A stretch of 64,000 nucleotides of DNA from Hanleya hanleyi (GCA_036873755.1 JAVTVY010037353.1:1-64000), one strand, 5' to 3'. Positions 43,276 to 57,824 are shown, counted from the stretch's first letter. Numbers and translations: made by a program. The notes: a model not told the origin generated them from the letters alone.

Positions 43276-43904
43276 TATAATTGTTATCAGTACAGAATTT
43301 CTCCCATTCTGTTACACAAAGGAACATAGTGAATTCTTAAAGTACACTTAAAGAATGTATTTCAATGCGCATTATATACCTGGGCGTATATATATATCTC
43401 GCATAAATTGATTCATATTCGAACAATATTCGAAATAAATAGGTCAACACTGAATAATAATGCGCCAGCTTATATAATTTCCAATGGTGATGTTTCTTTC
43501 CCATACATGACGTGCAGAGAAATTGCTCTGTCAGAGCAACCATGCATACTACAGACCTCTATGTAGAATTACATATTAAATGATTAATTTACAATCTGAT
43601 TCATTATCTAATGCATATATGTATTCGCAGAGAAGAATTTTGTTACCATAGAGAAACAATCTATATTACAAACACGTACTACAAGCTGTTTTCCATTGTA
43701 TATACCACCGTTTCAAGGCATGCGCAAAATTAGATGAAATAAACAGATAAAATGTAAAAATTACGACATATCTGATGTGGCCGATTTCTTGAATTACAAT
43801 GATACTCTGCTCTAGATTGTAGAAATAGACTGAGATTAACTAGAATTCATCAACTATACACTGAGACAGTTTTATCTCTCACATGTATTCCGATGAAGAA
43901 TCTA

Positions 43905-44117
43905 AGGCGCTTCGCTGGTGACCGCTAGCCTCACACCGCTGAACCGGCACGGGTTCGAGCCCAGCTGCTCCATGTGTGAAAGTTTGTCAGTTACTTGCCG
44001 AAAGGGCGGTGGTTCTCTCCGGGCACTCCGGCTTCCTCCACCAACCAAACTGACTGTCACCATATGAGTGAAACAAACTTGAGTGTGACATTAAGCCAAA
44101 TTCCCTCCCTCCCTCCC
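43905..44117 (+). mobile_element. tRNA-derived SINE
   Basis: The tRNA-like head has a clear B box (GGGTTCGAGCCC, about 43951) and a weak A-box region before it. The body has TGTGAAAGTTTGTCAGTTAC, GGGCGGTGGTTCTCTCCGGG and CCACCAACCAAACTGACTGT; the tail is GAGTGTGACATTAAGCC with (TCCC)n. Truncated copies lie at 12325-12442 and 34150-34262. Confidence 0.8.
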
Positions 44118-44119
44118 GA

Positions 44120-44930
44120 TGAAGAATTCATTTTCATCCAAAACCACCATCTTTTTTTGGCATTTCTACCACGGTAAACATGAAAAACAAGGCTAAAAAT
44201 TAAATTGGTCACCATCACCGGTAACTCATAATCACTATATATTGGACTATCAATTAAAATCAGTTTGTCTTTTTCTTCTCTGGGGAGGGGTATATCCTAT
44301 TTTATCTCTTTTTCGACCCCGGTCGCTCGACCAAAGTATCACCCTCATCACAGGGGTCCAACTGACCCCTGACCGCAGTCGAATGCACTAGCACAGTTCC
44401 GAAGAATATTAGACTCCGGGTCTCCGGAGCTGATTGAAACAGTCTACTGGCGAAGCTGACGTTTCGATTGGTCAATTCTCGATGAGAATAGGGGAGAGGC
44501 AACTGAGTGACAAACCGTTGTTTTATTCGTTAACTAGCTTGAAATACCAGAAAGGCTGCCATAAGACCTTTATAGCCCATCTAGAACAATGAACTGGAAC
44601 ACGGCGCTTTGATTTGCGTTCAGCGACAAAGCTGTACAGTCGACATATGATCGCCTAACAAGCTGTCACCCCTACACAGTTAGTAATAGCATCCATTGCA
44701 TCACACACTACGGCAGTTCCATACACATGGACTATATTCATGCGAAACTCAAACAAAAATCAACAACATAAACTCGTTATCAGTGAATCGGGGATATTTT
44801 GTTAATGAATAATGAGGCTATTACAGTGATAGAAGAAGGTTTGTATTGGCGGAGTAATCTCAATCTGAGAGCTTGTTTGGAGTTGCTATAGTATATGCGT
44901 ATACTAGTTTGGTAGCTCTGAACCACACAT
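44120..44930. other. Intergenic stretch
   Basis: No gene or repeat recognised. Confidence 0.5.
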
Positions 44931-45830
44931 AATATATCTACCCACTCAGTTACCTGTTAAGATGCCGATTACCTATTCGCCTCCTAGCAGTGGATTGTGC
45001 AACTAACGGTACCATCATCGTAGTATATATGTACCAAATTTGGTGGCTCTAAACCACTTGCAATGGTGTCTATCAACCCATCTACTTATTCAGATTCCAG
45101 TCACCCATTCGGCCCCTTGTGGTGGATCGTGGAACTAATGACACCTTCATGTAGGAATTGTCTCGTAATATATTTGTACCATTAAGCTTTGGGAGCACTA
45201 AACCACTCGCAAGGGTGTCTATCATCCCAAATACTTATTCAGATGCCAGTTTCCTATTCAGATGCCAGTTACCTATTCGCCCCCTAGCCGTGGATCGTGA
45301 AACTAACGGTACCATCGTGTAGGCATAATTGTCTCGTAGCATGTGTACCAAGTGTGGTGGCTCTATAGAACATGCAAGGATGTCTACCAGCCCAGTTACT
45401 CATTCAGATGCCAGTTACCTATTTGCCCCCTTGTGGTGGGTCGTGAAAATAATGGCACCATCATGTAGATAGTGTGTCCTTGTATATATGTACATTGTAC
45501 AAAGTCTGGTGGCCAAAACCACGTCAAAAGGTGTCTACCATCCCAGTTACTTATTCAGATGCCAGTTACCTATTCGCCGCATAGAGGTGGATCGTGGAAC
45601 TAACGGTACCACCGGGTAGGTATTGTCTCGTGATATATGTGTAACAAGTTTGGTGGCTCTAAACTTCTTGCAAGGGTGTCTACCAACCCAGTTACTTATT
45701 CAGATGCCAGTTCACCATTCGCCCCTTAGCAGCGGATCGTGGAACTAACGATACCATCATGTAGCTGTTGTCTCGTAGTAAATGTGAACCAAGTTTGGTG
45801 ACTGTAAACCACATGGAAGGGTGTCTACAG
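44930..45830 (+). repeat. Tandem array, six ~132-169-bp units
   Basis: Units begin at AGATGCCAGTTACCTATTCG (44960, 45092, 45261, 45408, 45558, 45701) and carry GTGGATCGTGGAACTAACGG, TACCATCATGTAG, TGTCTCGTA, ACCAAGTTTGGTGGCTCTAA and AAGGGTGTCTACCA. Single units occur at 40936-41036 and 42345-42590, so it is also dispersed. Confidence 0.88.
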
Positions 45831-46386
45831 ACGCTAGAATACCTTTAATCGTGAACTGCGAACTGGCATCTAGCTTCACAAACGAGTAGCAAATTGTGAA
45901 TCGTGAACTGGAAGCTAACTTCCCGAACAAACAATGTGGGTGCTGTGGGAGTTTACCCCTGATATTCGCGTTTATTCTTATTTGATGTGTACAATTCTAG
46001 GTTACATGAATCAAAATACTGTTAGCAGATAGAAAATATTTTTGGAATACGTTGTTTAATTCACGATTGACTATATTCAGACGTTTTCTCTTCGCAAACT
46101 TTGCAGTCTTTTTCGTCGACTCGACCCCAGCTCGGTCGATCCGTCAAAGAGTCGGCGATAAAACTCCAGCGCTGTACGCTCTTTTGACTTATCATTTTGA
46201 GCAGAAGTCAACATTTCTTGTATGAAATATGACCAAATCTACAAGGCTGATCCCGAATATTTCAAAATATTTGACCCGTCTCCAGCCGTTTTTATTGTCA
46301 CTTTTGTGGTGTCTGATTAGCAAGTTTTAGACCCACTTTACCTCGCCTCTTTCCAGAGTTTAAACGCTGCTCGTAGAAATAAATTC

Positions 46387-46518
46387 GTTATCCTGTCTCT
46401 GCTCGTTGGATACTGAATTTTATCCTGTTTCCTGGCGAATGCCACATTCGCGGTCGTGTGGTATTTTCGCCCGGAAACAAGGTAAAATTCAGTATCAAAC
46501 TCGCAGTGACAGGATAAC
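46387..46518. mobile_element. Fold-back element
   Basis: GTTATCCTGTC at the left and GACAGGATAAC at the right; inner arms GATACTGAATTTTATC and GTAAAATTCAGTATC, then GTTTCC.GGCGAA with its complement. About 132 bp with an imperfect loop (CACATTCGCGGTCGTGTG). Confidence 0.75.
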
Positions 46519-46519
46519 T

Positions 46520-48735
46520 TATATTACCGGTATAATATGATCTTGTTACTTGGTGTTCCTAGATCAGATCAGTATACAAGCAATACAATAATCTCAGTGA
46601 GAGTCCTAGTCAGAATGCTATGTTTCTGTTGTGTAACTGATGGAAGTGTTAAATTGATGACAAATAGACGGGCTTTGTTCTGGTGTTATACAAAAGTTGA
46701 CGGAAACAGAACCATTATCTACTCCAGCCCAGTCATTTCACCAGTAATCACTAAAAGTTCAGTGACGAAATAAAGGTTGGATTTATCAGCCACACTTGTA
46801 TCTTGAGAAGAGAAGGCATCAGATAAGAAGTTGTATAATATATTAAGCCTCCTACATATGTTTGCTCAAGTGTAGTCTACAGACAGATGTACAGGCTAAC
46901 AACATGCCAGTGTGACAAAATCATTAGACACCAATCATTAAATAATCATGAATGATCTTTGAATCCAACAAGCTAAATTGTGTCAGATCAAGTTGAATCA
47001 TACTCTATGTCAGCTATCTTGTATCGAATCGACTTCCCCGGCTCATTGTTTTCTCGAATCACGTTTTCCAGATATAATTTCCGGGAATGATATATAGAGG
47101 ATTTTAATAATCATTGTGTATTTTCAGGAAGGAATTAATGTACTCGTATCAAGCATACATAAATGATAAACACCTCAGACTTGTAAATAATAGAGCACTC
47201 TTATTAACAATGTATTAACTACACAATTTCTGTATATCATTAATAAGGATATAAATACAGATTGCCTTGGGTTCAAATTCATTTGTTTGATTAAATTTGT
47301 CTATGTAGTATAAATTTGCTCATATATTAATTATATGAGCCACCGTTCCATACAGTAGAGAATATATGGTGAATAGTATTGTTACATTTAATTTCCTGCA
47401 AAATATATATCTCACAGTATAAAATATAACCGAAATATTTATCAACTCACGTGCTGTATATTAAAAGTCCGCAAATTAATCGGTTTAATTTGCACCTGAT
47501 GTCTCAGTGTGGCATATATAATTGCATATAATATAATTATTTGGATATCTTTGTACTATGTACGTCATGCTGCGTCATAATGGCCTGTCCAAGCTGCAAT
47601 ATCTATTGTCCACATATGGCAAATATAATAGCAAATGTATGGCGCATATAAGTGAAATATATGGCAAATGATTCACATTTACAAATGCTGGCAAATGATG
47701 ATACAACGATATTTATTTTCTACAGTAGGCAATACAGTATCATACATATATTTTCTGTGTTGACTTGTCATTTAAATACATTTGTCTATATTTGTCTTTC
47801 CATTGAAATACAATACGTACACCAGGGTCCCGATGTGTATGTTAAAAGCATGCAAATTATATCCGCATATGTTAATATTTACAGGTCTGTTTAAAGTTTT
47901 GCAAATATAACAGTTATATTCACCTTACATTTAGTGGTGATGTTAAATAATTTCAAATCAAGATTTTGGTGTAGTGCAGATCTACATAAAAAATAACAAT
48001 AAAATAAAAATAAGACCTACTTGTCATGTAGATCTCGAATGAACACCCCTTTTACCGTGTTCTGAGTAGTGACCAACCAACCGTCAATCTCAGACCATAA
48101 CTGCGAGAGGACGAACGGTTGATCACGAGATATTATGAAAAGATAAATATCTATATCTATATAATTAAATTCTGTTGATGTTAATCGAATGTCATTTTGG
48201 TTTTCAGACTACAGTTAGGTTTCGGGCTTTGGAAACTCGGTTCTTATCCTCAGATCTTAAATCAGCGACATGTGACATGGAGAGCGTTTTTTGTAGATCT
48301 GATTTTATGTAGTTAAGTTTTTCGATAACTAGAGGTTCCGCTTTGACCCTTGAGTTGCCACTCCGGCATGAAGCCTATGCTGGTTGTTTTTTAAAAAAAA
48401 AACCAACCTCCCACCTTGCCTTGAGTGGGCACATAATCTAAGGGAAAGTGCTATAAAATGAATGTAGCAATAAGTATCCTAAACAAAGCTGCGCATCTAA
48501 AAATATTAATTACAAAGAGGCGATTTTCATTGTTGCAGGAACCCAGTGAGGAGTCGGGATTTATATAGCAATGAGTGGATTGCCGATATCTACAGCGTTC
48601 AACCAATGTGAAATACATGTAATTGTGAAGCATCAAATATTTCGAAACTGATCACATTATAGGAAAGATGCAAAACATACAAGAGCCACACCTATAGTAT
48701 ACATGCTGTACTTTATAGAAGTTTCATGCATCTGC
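46520..48735. other. AT-rich intergenic stretch
   Basis: Long AT-rich sequence with many ATATATG words (47340-47880) and no convincing gene. Confidence 0.55.
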
Positions 48736-48739
48736 CTTC

Positions 48740-51060
48740 AGTAGTTTCCACGATATGGAGTGAACAAAATTGGACAGACAGATAAGCACATTTTGCATGG
48801 ACCCACGCAAGCACTAGCTCACACCAAAACCTAATTAGATCATAAAGCCATTTCAATGAAGCTTCCATCCAAGTTTGGTGAAATTTCATGCAGTAGTTCT
48901 CCACATATCTTGTAGACAAGAGTAGTCCTGTGCATACATGTAACACAGCTGGACATCAGAAACAGATGGATGCACGCAAACAAACCAAAACCTAATCAGA
49001 TGAGAAGGCCATCACGATAAAGCTGGCATCCAAGTTCGGGGAAATTCCATCCAGTAATTCTTCAGATATTTTACAGACAAGGCTTGTCTATACATCTACA
49101 AGTAGACAGACGGATGAACACCAAACACACGCGCACACCAAAACATAATAAGATGCGGAGGCCATTCCAATAAAGATTCCATCCAAGTCTGGTGAAGTTC
49201 ACCAGAGGCCATCACGATGAAGCTTCCATCCAAGTTCGGGGAAATTCCGTCCAGCAGTTCTCCAGATATCTTACAGACAAGGCCTGTCTATACATGTATA
49301 AGCAGATGGACAGGCAGACAGACAACATACCCAGACGAACGCATGCATGCATACCGAAACCTAATCAGATGAGCCCATTGCAATGAAGCTTCCACCCAAG
49401 TTTAGCGAAATTTCAAGTAGATGGACGGACAGATGGACACGAACGAACGCTCGCACACACACACACCAAAACCTTATCAGACGAGGGGCTATCCCAATGA
49501 AGCTTCCATCCAAGTTTGGTGAAATTCCATCGAGTAGTTCTCCAGATATCTTGCAGACAAGGTCTGTATATACATGAACAATTAGATGGACGGACGGACG
49601 ATGGACATGGATAAATGCACACATACACCCAAACCTAATCAAATGAGAGGGCTATCCCAATGAAGCTTCCATCCAAGTTTGGTGAAATTCTGTCCAGTAG
49701 TTCTTCAGATATCTTGCAGAAAGGGCCTGTATATACATATACATGTACATGGACAGACGGACGGACACCGAACATGGACAAACGCACACACAAACCAAAA
49801 TCCTAATCAGATGATAGGGCTATCCCAATAAAGCTTCCATCCATGTTTGGTGAACTTCCGTCAAGTAGTTCTCCAGATATCTGGGCAAATCCGTCATGTA
49901 AGACACATACAATAGGTGACTACATGTGGGGAACCATTCAACCAAGGAGTGAAAAGGGCCAAGTATATTGCACGCAAAGTGTTGCCGATTGAAGTTGTCT
50001 TACATGACGGGTCTGCCGATATCTTGCAGACAAGGCCTGTGTATACATGTACAAGTAGATGAACGGACTGACGGACACCGGACACGGATGACTGCATGCA
50101 CACATACACCAAAACCTGATCAAATGAGGGAGCTATCCCAATGAAGCTTCCATCCAAGTTTGGTGAAATTCCATCCAGTAGTTCTCAAGATATCTTGCAG
50201 ATATTCTGTATATACATGTACAAGTAGATGGACGGACGGACGGACACCGGACACAGATGAATGCATGCACACACACCAAAACCTAATCAAATGAGGGGGC
50301 TATCCCAATGAAGCTTCCATCCAAGTTTGGTGAAATTCCGTCCAGTAGTTCTCAAGATATCTTGCAGACAAGGCCTGTATATACATGTACAAGTAGATGG
50401 ACGGACGGACGGACACCGGACACGGATGAACGCATGCACACAAACCAAAACCTAGTCAAATGAGGGGGCTATCCCAATGAAGCTTCCATCCAAGTTTGGT
50501 GAAATTCCATCCAGTAGTTCTCAAGATATCTTGCAGACAAAGCCTGTATATACATGTACAAGCAGATGGACGGACGGACGGACACCGGACGAATGCATGC
50601 ACACACACCAAAACCTAGTCAAATGAGGGGGCTATCCCAATGAAGCTTTCATCCAAGTTTGGTGAAATTCCGTCCAGTAGTTCTCCAGATATCTTGCAGA
50701 CAAGCCCTGTATATACATGTACAAGTAGATGGACGGACGGATGGACACCGGACATGGATGAATGCACGCACACACACCAAAATCTAATCAAATGAGGGGG
50801 CTATCCCACTAAAGCTTCCATCCAAGTGGGGTGAAATTCCGTCCAGTAGTTCTCAAGATATCTTGCAGACAAGGCCTGTATATACATGTACAAGTAGATG
50901 GACGGACGGACGTACACCGGACACGGATGAATGCACGTACACACACCAAAACCTAACCAAATGAGGGAGCTATCCCAATGAAGCTTCCATCCAAGTTTGG
51001 TGAAATTCCATCCAGTAGTTCTCAAGATATCTTGCAGACAAGGCAAGGGGACGGACAGAC
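48740..51060 (+). repeat. Tandem satellite, ~163-170-bp units, ~14 copies
   Basis: Units contain AAGCTTCCATCCAAGTTTGG, TGAAATTCCATCCAGTAGTT, CTCAAGATATCTTGCAGACA, AGGCCTGTATATACATGTAC, a GATGGACGGACGGACGGACA run and ACACACCAAAACCTAATCA. Left units are more diverged; the right end decays into CATCCATC/CAGACAGA runs. 49905-50010 is disturbed by an inserted near-palindromic segment (CATGTAAGACA...TGTCTTACATG). Confidence 0.9.
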
Positions 51061-51099
51061 ATCCATCCAGACATCCATCCATCCATCCAGACAGACAGA

Positions 51100-53015
51100 C
51101 AGCACAAACACTAGATGTCTCCCCCCAACATAGTTAGGGGAGACATAACTAATCATGTGTTCCTGTTAGATGAAGCTGTCTTAGTAAAACAAAAATACTT
51201 TTCAGAAAGTGTCATCCTAAAAATAATAAGTCTGTTCATTTTAATTAGTCGTCTTCTTCAGAGCTGTACAAACTCAATGGTAGCTCAGTACAGAGTTTAT
51301 TACGCATGTGATTAACAAATAGAAATCTACAAAATGGCTATACCATTTCTCCGTGATACCTGTAATTAACCCTATACCAGACCAGGGGGCATGATGTGCG
51401 AATGTGGATGGGGTGGGGTTGGGCGGGGTGTGAAGGAAGGGGCGTAGGTGTGGGGTGGTGGACGAAGGGAGCTACCAAAATCCTACCCTATCTAGAGAAA
51501 TAGATAGCTGACACTCCGTGACGTTGTAGTTAATCATATTGGGGTCATTTTACCCTATTTGCAACACCCCACCCCCCACACAAAAAAATCCTGCTTTTCT
51601 GGGAGGAAAAGTATGCAAAAACTATTTTATTTCATATCCGAGAACTGTCCTTTCCCTTTCCAGGCGCTCCCTCACCCCAAATAGTTTTTCTTACCCCTTG
51701 AGATAGGGGCTGAAACTTACCACACTATACTCTTGGGTCAAGTTCAACCAGAAAATGTAAAATAAATCCAAGGTGGCAGCTTTGATGACGTCACAGGGAG
51801 GTTCAAAGAAGGCCTTTTTCCGGTCGAATTTTCGGTCAGATTTAGCGAAAAAATTGTATGTTTTCTTCGCAAAACGGCAAGATAAATTAGGTTCTATTGT
51901 AGTTAAAACAATATATTTGAATATTGGTGAATATGTATACATATGTGTTTTACTCACCAATTTCTGAGTGCATTTGTAGTCCGATCGGATCCCTATCGCA
52001 GCATGTCGCGCCTAAACGCGACGTTAAATTTGTTCCTCTCTCTCTCTGTCTCTCTAGTGACGAAGCTTTTACATGTAGACATCGATCCTGAGTTTGTGAA
52101 TGAATTAACATCTCGTTAACACTTTCTGACACTTGACAAGACTATGTTTAATGGGATGATGTAGTGCCAATTATTTAACAGTCGAGTAAAAGAAAAGAAG
52201 TCTCTTATTTGGTCTATTTTGTTTGAATATAGTAAAGTCACATATCGAAATGTACTTCCTTGTCCCACGACAAATCAAAATATAACATATTTGACATGCA
52301 AATATATGCAGATAAATACAAATTCACAAAAAACAACTGTTCTTATGACTGCCATCACAAAAATTAAACATGCAATATCGAAAAACAGTTAAGAAAAAAT
52401 ATTTATTGTGTCGGATACAACAAAGACTATGTTAAATATGAAAATTATTTAGGAAAGTATTTAAAAAAAAAACAATTTCTCTGTCAGTAATTGTCTAACT
52501 TTAGAAATTTCATGTTTCTTGAGCCTACCTGAAATGTGGAGAAAACAATAGATGTGTGTCAATTTACAATTGAATATGCATTTAAGACCAGGCACAATCA
52601 CGACAGAATGTGTACGAATGGACCACAATAGGCAGTTTTTTGTGGACCTTATAGAAAGGGCATTCCCCCAACTGCTTAAACTGGTTTACATGTACATGTA
52701 TTAACTTTACAAATCAATACAGCTCGCTGACAGCTTGGTGACAGGGGTGTACACAGCTTCATATTGGCTAACAAAAATTATCATTGCCTTTGACAATTAT
52801 GTTGACATAGTCCATGAAAATCATAAAAAAAAACCTTTCCAATGTAATTCTCCTTTCTAACATAATCTTTGTTTGTAGGCGAGACAATATAGTATTTAAA
52901 ATACCTTTCACTATTGTGCGTGTACTCTTTGTGAACTTCTGCTGGCAGTCCCGAGGACACTTGTTTTTGTAAATTGTTATTTATGTAGATATATTTGCAT
53001 GCCAAACATGTTATA
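51100..53015. other. Intergenic stretch with short repeats
   Basis: A small hairpin TGTCTCCCC/GGGGAGACA sits at 51116-51147. A SINE tail fragment (TCGCGCCTAAACGCGACGTT, AAATTTGTTCC with CT repeats) lies at 52003-52055. No gene seen. Confidence 0.5.
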
Positions 53016-53019
53016 GTGG

Positions 53020-54060
53020 GATTCTCCATGGAACCAGGACTATTCTGGCATACGACTCGACTACATTCAAACAGAATACTCCAAATAAGAGGCGTCTTCC
53101 AATTACACGAATTGCCACTTCATATAGAAAACACAAAGGTTATGGTTTTTCGAAAAGGCGGTGTTACTAAGTCTCGTGAAAAATGGAACTACAATCATTG
53201 TACATTAGAGCTGGTAAATTCATTTGTATATTTAAGATTGGTTATAACCAGCAATTGCAAATTTGCTCAGGCTAAACAGACACTAGCTGATAAAGGTCTT
53301 AAAGCTCTGAATTGTCTCGTGTAAGGTAAGAAAGTATCGCTTACAACCAAGTGTATCCTGCTCACTCTTCGATACTTGTGTAGCTTCCATTTTGAATTAT
53401 GCATGTGAAGTATGGGGCTTTCAGACATGTCGTCCGATCGAACGTATTCACTTGAAATTTTGTAAAAAATATACTTGATGTAAACATTTCGACAAATAGT
53501 GCCGCTGTTTATGGGGAATTAGGAAGAATTCCACTTTATTACACTAGGGTTGTACGTATTATCAAATTTTGGTTAAAGACTGTATCAACCACTAGCAATT
53601 GTATATTGAGTAATGTTTATAAAAACCTCGTACATTTTGCTGGGATTGGAAACTCCAATTGGGCGTCCTCAGTACAAAATATTTTAAACGGCAAGAAATT
53701 TATGCAGGAGTTTAAAGTCAGAGCAAAAGGCATTTTTCTTACATCGTGGTTTGCAGGTCTAAATTCACCAAAATTATATATCTAGAGCTATTTGAAAAAA
53801 GATCTATGTATGGAACCCTATCTAACAAAAGTATTGAATACTAAGCACAGATCGGCACTTACTAGGTTGAGAACATCCGCATATCGAGTAAAAATAGAAA
53901 CTGGAAGGCATGGAAGCAACAGATTGGATAGAAAAGACCGTATAGCGAGAAATGTGATATGAATGTAATAGAAGATGAATATCATTTATATTAGTGTGCC
54001 CTTTCTATAATAATTTAAGACGTCAATATATGAAGCAATATTATTATCAACAAGCGCTGG
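53020..54060 (+). pseudogene. LINE reverse-transcriptase C-terminal remnant
   Basis: The longest frame (to 53324) reads LPLHIENTKVMVFRKGG, then CTLELVNSFVYLRLVITSN and KQTLADKGLKALNCLV, the region after the RT active site in LINEs. Downstream, across frames, FHFELCM.SMGLSDM (about 53390), VRIIKFWLKTVSTTSNCIL and VYKNLVHFAGIGNSNWAS continue the same protein type. Stops and shifts every 50-150 bp make it non-functional. YADD and everything upstream are missing. Confidence 0.72.
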
Positions 54061-54064
54061 ATGA

Positions 54065-55260
54065 GCGCAAAGACCTCCGTCGAGGCAACAGGGTCCGTAG
54101 GGGAATACATCGCTGAATAACATAGGGCCGGATGCCAAGGTCAATTTTGCATTTGTTGAACGTTAACTCCACCAATGGTAATTAACCTGGGATTGAGGGT
54201 TCCCCACTAGCATGTCCAGCCAGGGATGTGGAAGCCACATTCCCCGCACATAAGTTTTGTCTGATTTCACGTGCTTAAAATATTGGGGTATGGAATAGAG
54301 TATATTGATGGAAAACCTTGAATACTGCTTGAGACATTAGGCCCCATCCCAACCCCACCTCCCCCTGAGAGGATGCCCCCACCCAAATCAACACGTTAGC
54401 GGCAAAAATGAGACCCTGTGTGCCTAGTTGTACCAATTTGCTTGTGATTTTGTGCTATAGGCCCGACACATCAACACTTCATATTTTGTATGTGTACAGT
54501 ATAGCATCATCATTGAGAGAATCCTCTACAAAACACACCTGATTTTACCGACACTCCGTTCTGATCTGCCTCAACATCATGTGGTGAGAATTCAATGCGC
54601 TCGGTATAATTTTGTATACTGGTGTTACAGATTACCTTCACCATACTGTATCAATGACCATGGACTTGTACATGTATCACATTCATATTGAATGGTGATG
54701 GCTGATGAGAACATTGCCCATATGGAACAAATGGCTGGATTCCAGCAAATAAAAAGTTCATATTAATCATAAACAACATACAGTTAATAATATTATCAAA
54801 TAATTATGTGATAAATAAATATATTACAATATTATGACTAAATCATGGTAACAGATATACACCTGAATCACACCATTTGTAGATCACTGTCAGGTTATCG
54901 CTTAACATTTAACAATTTCTGAAAATGACGGCATTTTAATATCTGTCCAACCTGATATAATTTACTGGCTTACCTATTCATAAATGCGTATTGGCTAAGA
55001 TCACATTATGCCTTGTATATATACTGTGCGTATGGAGCTGTTTGTAACTTTGTTCACTGCTGAAGATGCTATAACTAATAGCAAAATATACAGAATAAAT
55101 TGTGATTCCTACTCGGAGTTGCTTTTCTTCTCTATAATTGAAGTAAAATGGTGTGTTCTTGTGCATTTTGACAGAATATTTAGACTTTGAAGATATGTAA
55201 TGATGCCCCAAAATGAAATGAATTTTCCGTGTCATGTCTGTCTGTCTCTCTGTTTGCCCA
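54065..55260. other. Intergenic stretch
   Basis: No gene recognised. GAGGGTTCCCCACTAGC (54197) resembles part of the SINE-like sequence at the window end. Confidence 0.45.
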
Positions 55261-55267
55261 TCTTTCT

Positions 55268-55610
55268 TGTCATACCACATATGCAGCTGGTGATGGATCA
55301 GAAGCCTAATGAAATTGACTGACCTTCACCTGTTGTATTCAGGTCAAACTTAGCATTAGCAATAATTTTTAAAGGAGTGAAGATAGGCTCTCCAAATTCA
55401 TAATACTTGTGCAATTGGTGACTGACTAGAGGCCTATCCCAGTTGACTGAATCTATTTGCTCAGGTTATATACTGTATATTATTATATGACATGAAATAT
55501 AGCTAGGCATTCTAAATTGATACCACATATGCAACTGATGATGGACCTGAAGTCTATGAATATGACTGACATTGACCTACTTTCTCAAGGTCAAAAACTG
55601 TAAGTTAAGT
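55268..55610 (+). repeat. Three diverged ~125-bp tandem units
   Basis: Units share CATACCACATATGCA.CTG.TGATGGA, GA.GCCTA.G and CTGAC.TTGACCT..T..CAGGTCAAA. Confidence 0.65.
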
Positions 55611-55619
55611 CACCTCTTA

Positions 55620-57815
55620 ACTGCTAACATACACCTCAAATCTAACATTGTCATCATTTTGTTGTGGCTGTGGTTTTTCTTCCAGAACAATTTAGCGAAT
55701 TTTGCTTGTGGTTCAACAGTCTCATGCTTCAACAGTAACTTAAACCATGCTGTATCGGCTGAGCTGTTGAAATAGCCTTCATTTCCTAGCTCTGACATAC
55801 TGCATCCCTGTCGAAATATGAGTACCAAGACAGAGTGATCGATCACACAGCCAGTGAAGGTTCCCGATTTACATTGAATGTCGTTATTGCCTAAGTAGTA
55901 TTAGCAGCATTTTACAACAACAACAACAATTCGCTGACTTACAGTGAAAAATTATAGTGAAAGATATCTATTTTTTGTTGTTTGGCATTTTTATTTGCTG
56001 GCATTGTTTCAGATAGAATACAACAGCCTAATTCATGCAATCAGGAATAAAAAGGGGATTAAAATCTTTATGTTCAAACTTTCGTAGGAAATATAAAAGT
56101 GGCAATTTGAAATTTTATTTTTATTCGATTTTTTTAATGTCGGTGGGCCCATGAAACGCAAAATAAAGTTGGTATTGCCTCACACTGGGTTTCAACCATT
56201 GGTGAAGAAACCCCTTCTACCAGGATGATTCCTGATTGCTCATCCTCCAGGGGTATCTGCCCCCCACTCTGTCCCATCCTAAAAACAATTGCCACCCCTA
56301 ATAGGGGGTGTGCTCAAATTGGGGAGATCTAAAGCCCTGTGAGTACCAAATTATGTGTTACAAAATTGTCTGGGGAAATGCTCTTCGCCCGTGTTTCACA
56401 CGAGCTTTCATTTCAATTGTGTCCAAAATCATTGCTTCAAAATTTCGTCGGGAACCATGACAAACCCTATTGCAAATCACATGAGTCGTGGGTTCCCCAT
56501 ATGACAATTATTTGGCGGGAGATTTCACCTTGCGTTCCTAGACCTCCGTCTGATCGACGGAGGTAAAAACCAAGCGTGTTTAAATTGGTAACACTATTTT
56601 CCAACGACCAGTAAGGTGCTCTGAGAAAACTGGCGAAATATATATTTGAGGCAATGTTGCTAAGCGACGCATAATCGTCCACCCTCTTGTATAACTATAG
56701 TATTGTAAGTATAAGTTAGTTACCTGGTGTTAATTGTTTTAGTATGCGCGTGCGGCAGTCAGTAATCATTTGTATATGTATATTGAGACGAGAGGCATAA
56801 TTTTGCCTGAGTCGAATAAAGTATTAAATCATCCCCTTTATCGATTTCCGTACTCTATATTGTATAAGCATTGTCTGACATTCTGAACAGATGTCAAATT
56901 TGGCCCGAGTAAGTAAACAAAATACCGCTACCAGTATGCATTTCCATCAGTGTACTTCGGAAATCAGTTCGATATGTCACATCATACTTTGCACAATAGT
57001 TAAACAATCGATTCGGGGATAAACCCTTCGTCCCTACGCACGTTTACTTCAGATAGCTGACACAGATCGTACAACTTGTTGCAGACCGTATCCATATGCT
57101 GCGTGCCTTCACCTCAGCATATTGCAGTGAAAGCACGAATCCTATCCACTGTTTCCAAGGTAACTTGTCAGCTTATGTGTGATAGCCCTACGGAGTAGGC
57201 TACGGTTGGATGAACCAGGGCAGTAGCCAACCCCAGCGCCAGATAAAGTGATGACGGCATGTTAACACCTTTGCTAACCCACTGTTTTTGTTAAAAACAA
57301 ATTGCTCAAAATGGAAAATCCATGGCAATGACGTAATTAGAGAGTTGATTACTAGAGCATATTTTACTCAGCAATATCGACTATGATAATAGCCATAATA
57401 TATCAAACAATTTCTGAAAGAAAGACTTGAAAGCCTTATTGAATTCTTTGGCAAATTGTTATAACATATTGTCAACGAGCTCGGTATTGTTATATGTAAG
57501 GGATCTCAGGCCCTCGCAGAGAAAATAGATGAATAATGCTCAGTTCGGAAAAGGAACTATTCAAATAAAATTTCCCTTTTATGCATCGACATACATGGTG
57601 TATGCTTTAATACTATAATAATATGCATAATAGTGTGTGAAATATGATCATTTATTTTACATAACTTCATAAAAAAAATCTGCGAGAAACATATCTGAAT
57701 GTGCTCCCGAAAAAAAACCCTGACATAACCCCTATGGGATCAGCCGGTCTTGTCTTGAACTATTTTTAGTCAATTGAAGATAATAGTGGGCTCACAGTTT
57801 GATAATTTCCATTCG
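55620..57815. other. Intergenic stretch
   Basis: No gene recognised. A short perfect hairpin ACCTCCGTC-TGAT-GACGGAGGT-like lies at 56543-56565. Confidence 0.45.
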
Positions 57816-57824
57816 TTTCCAGAC

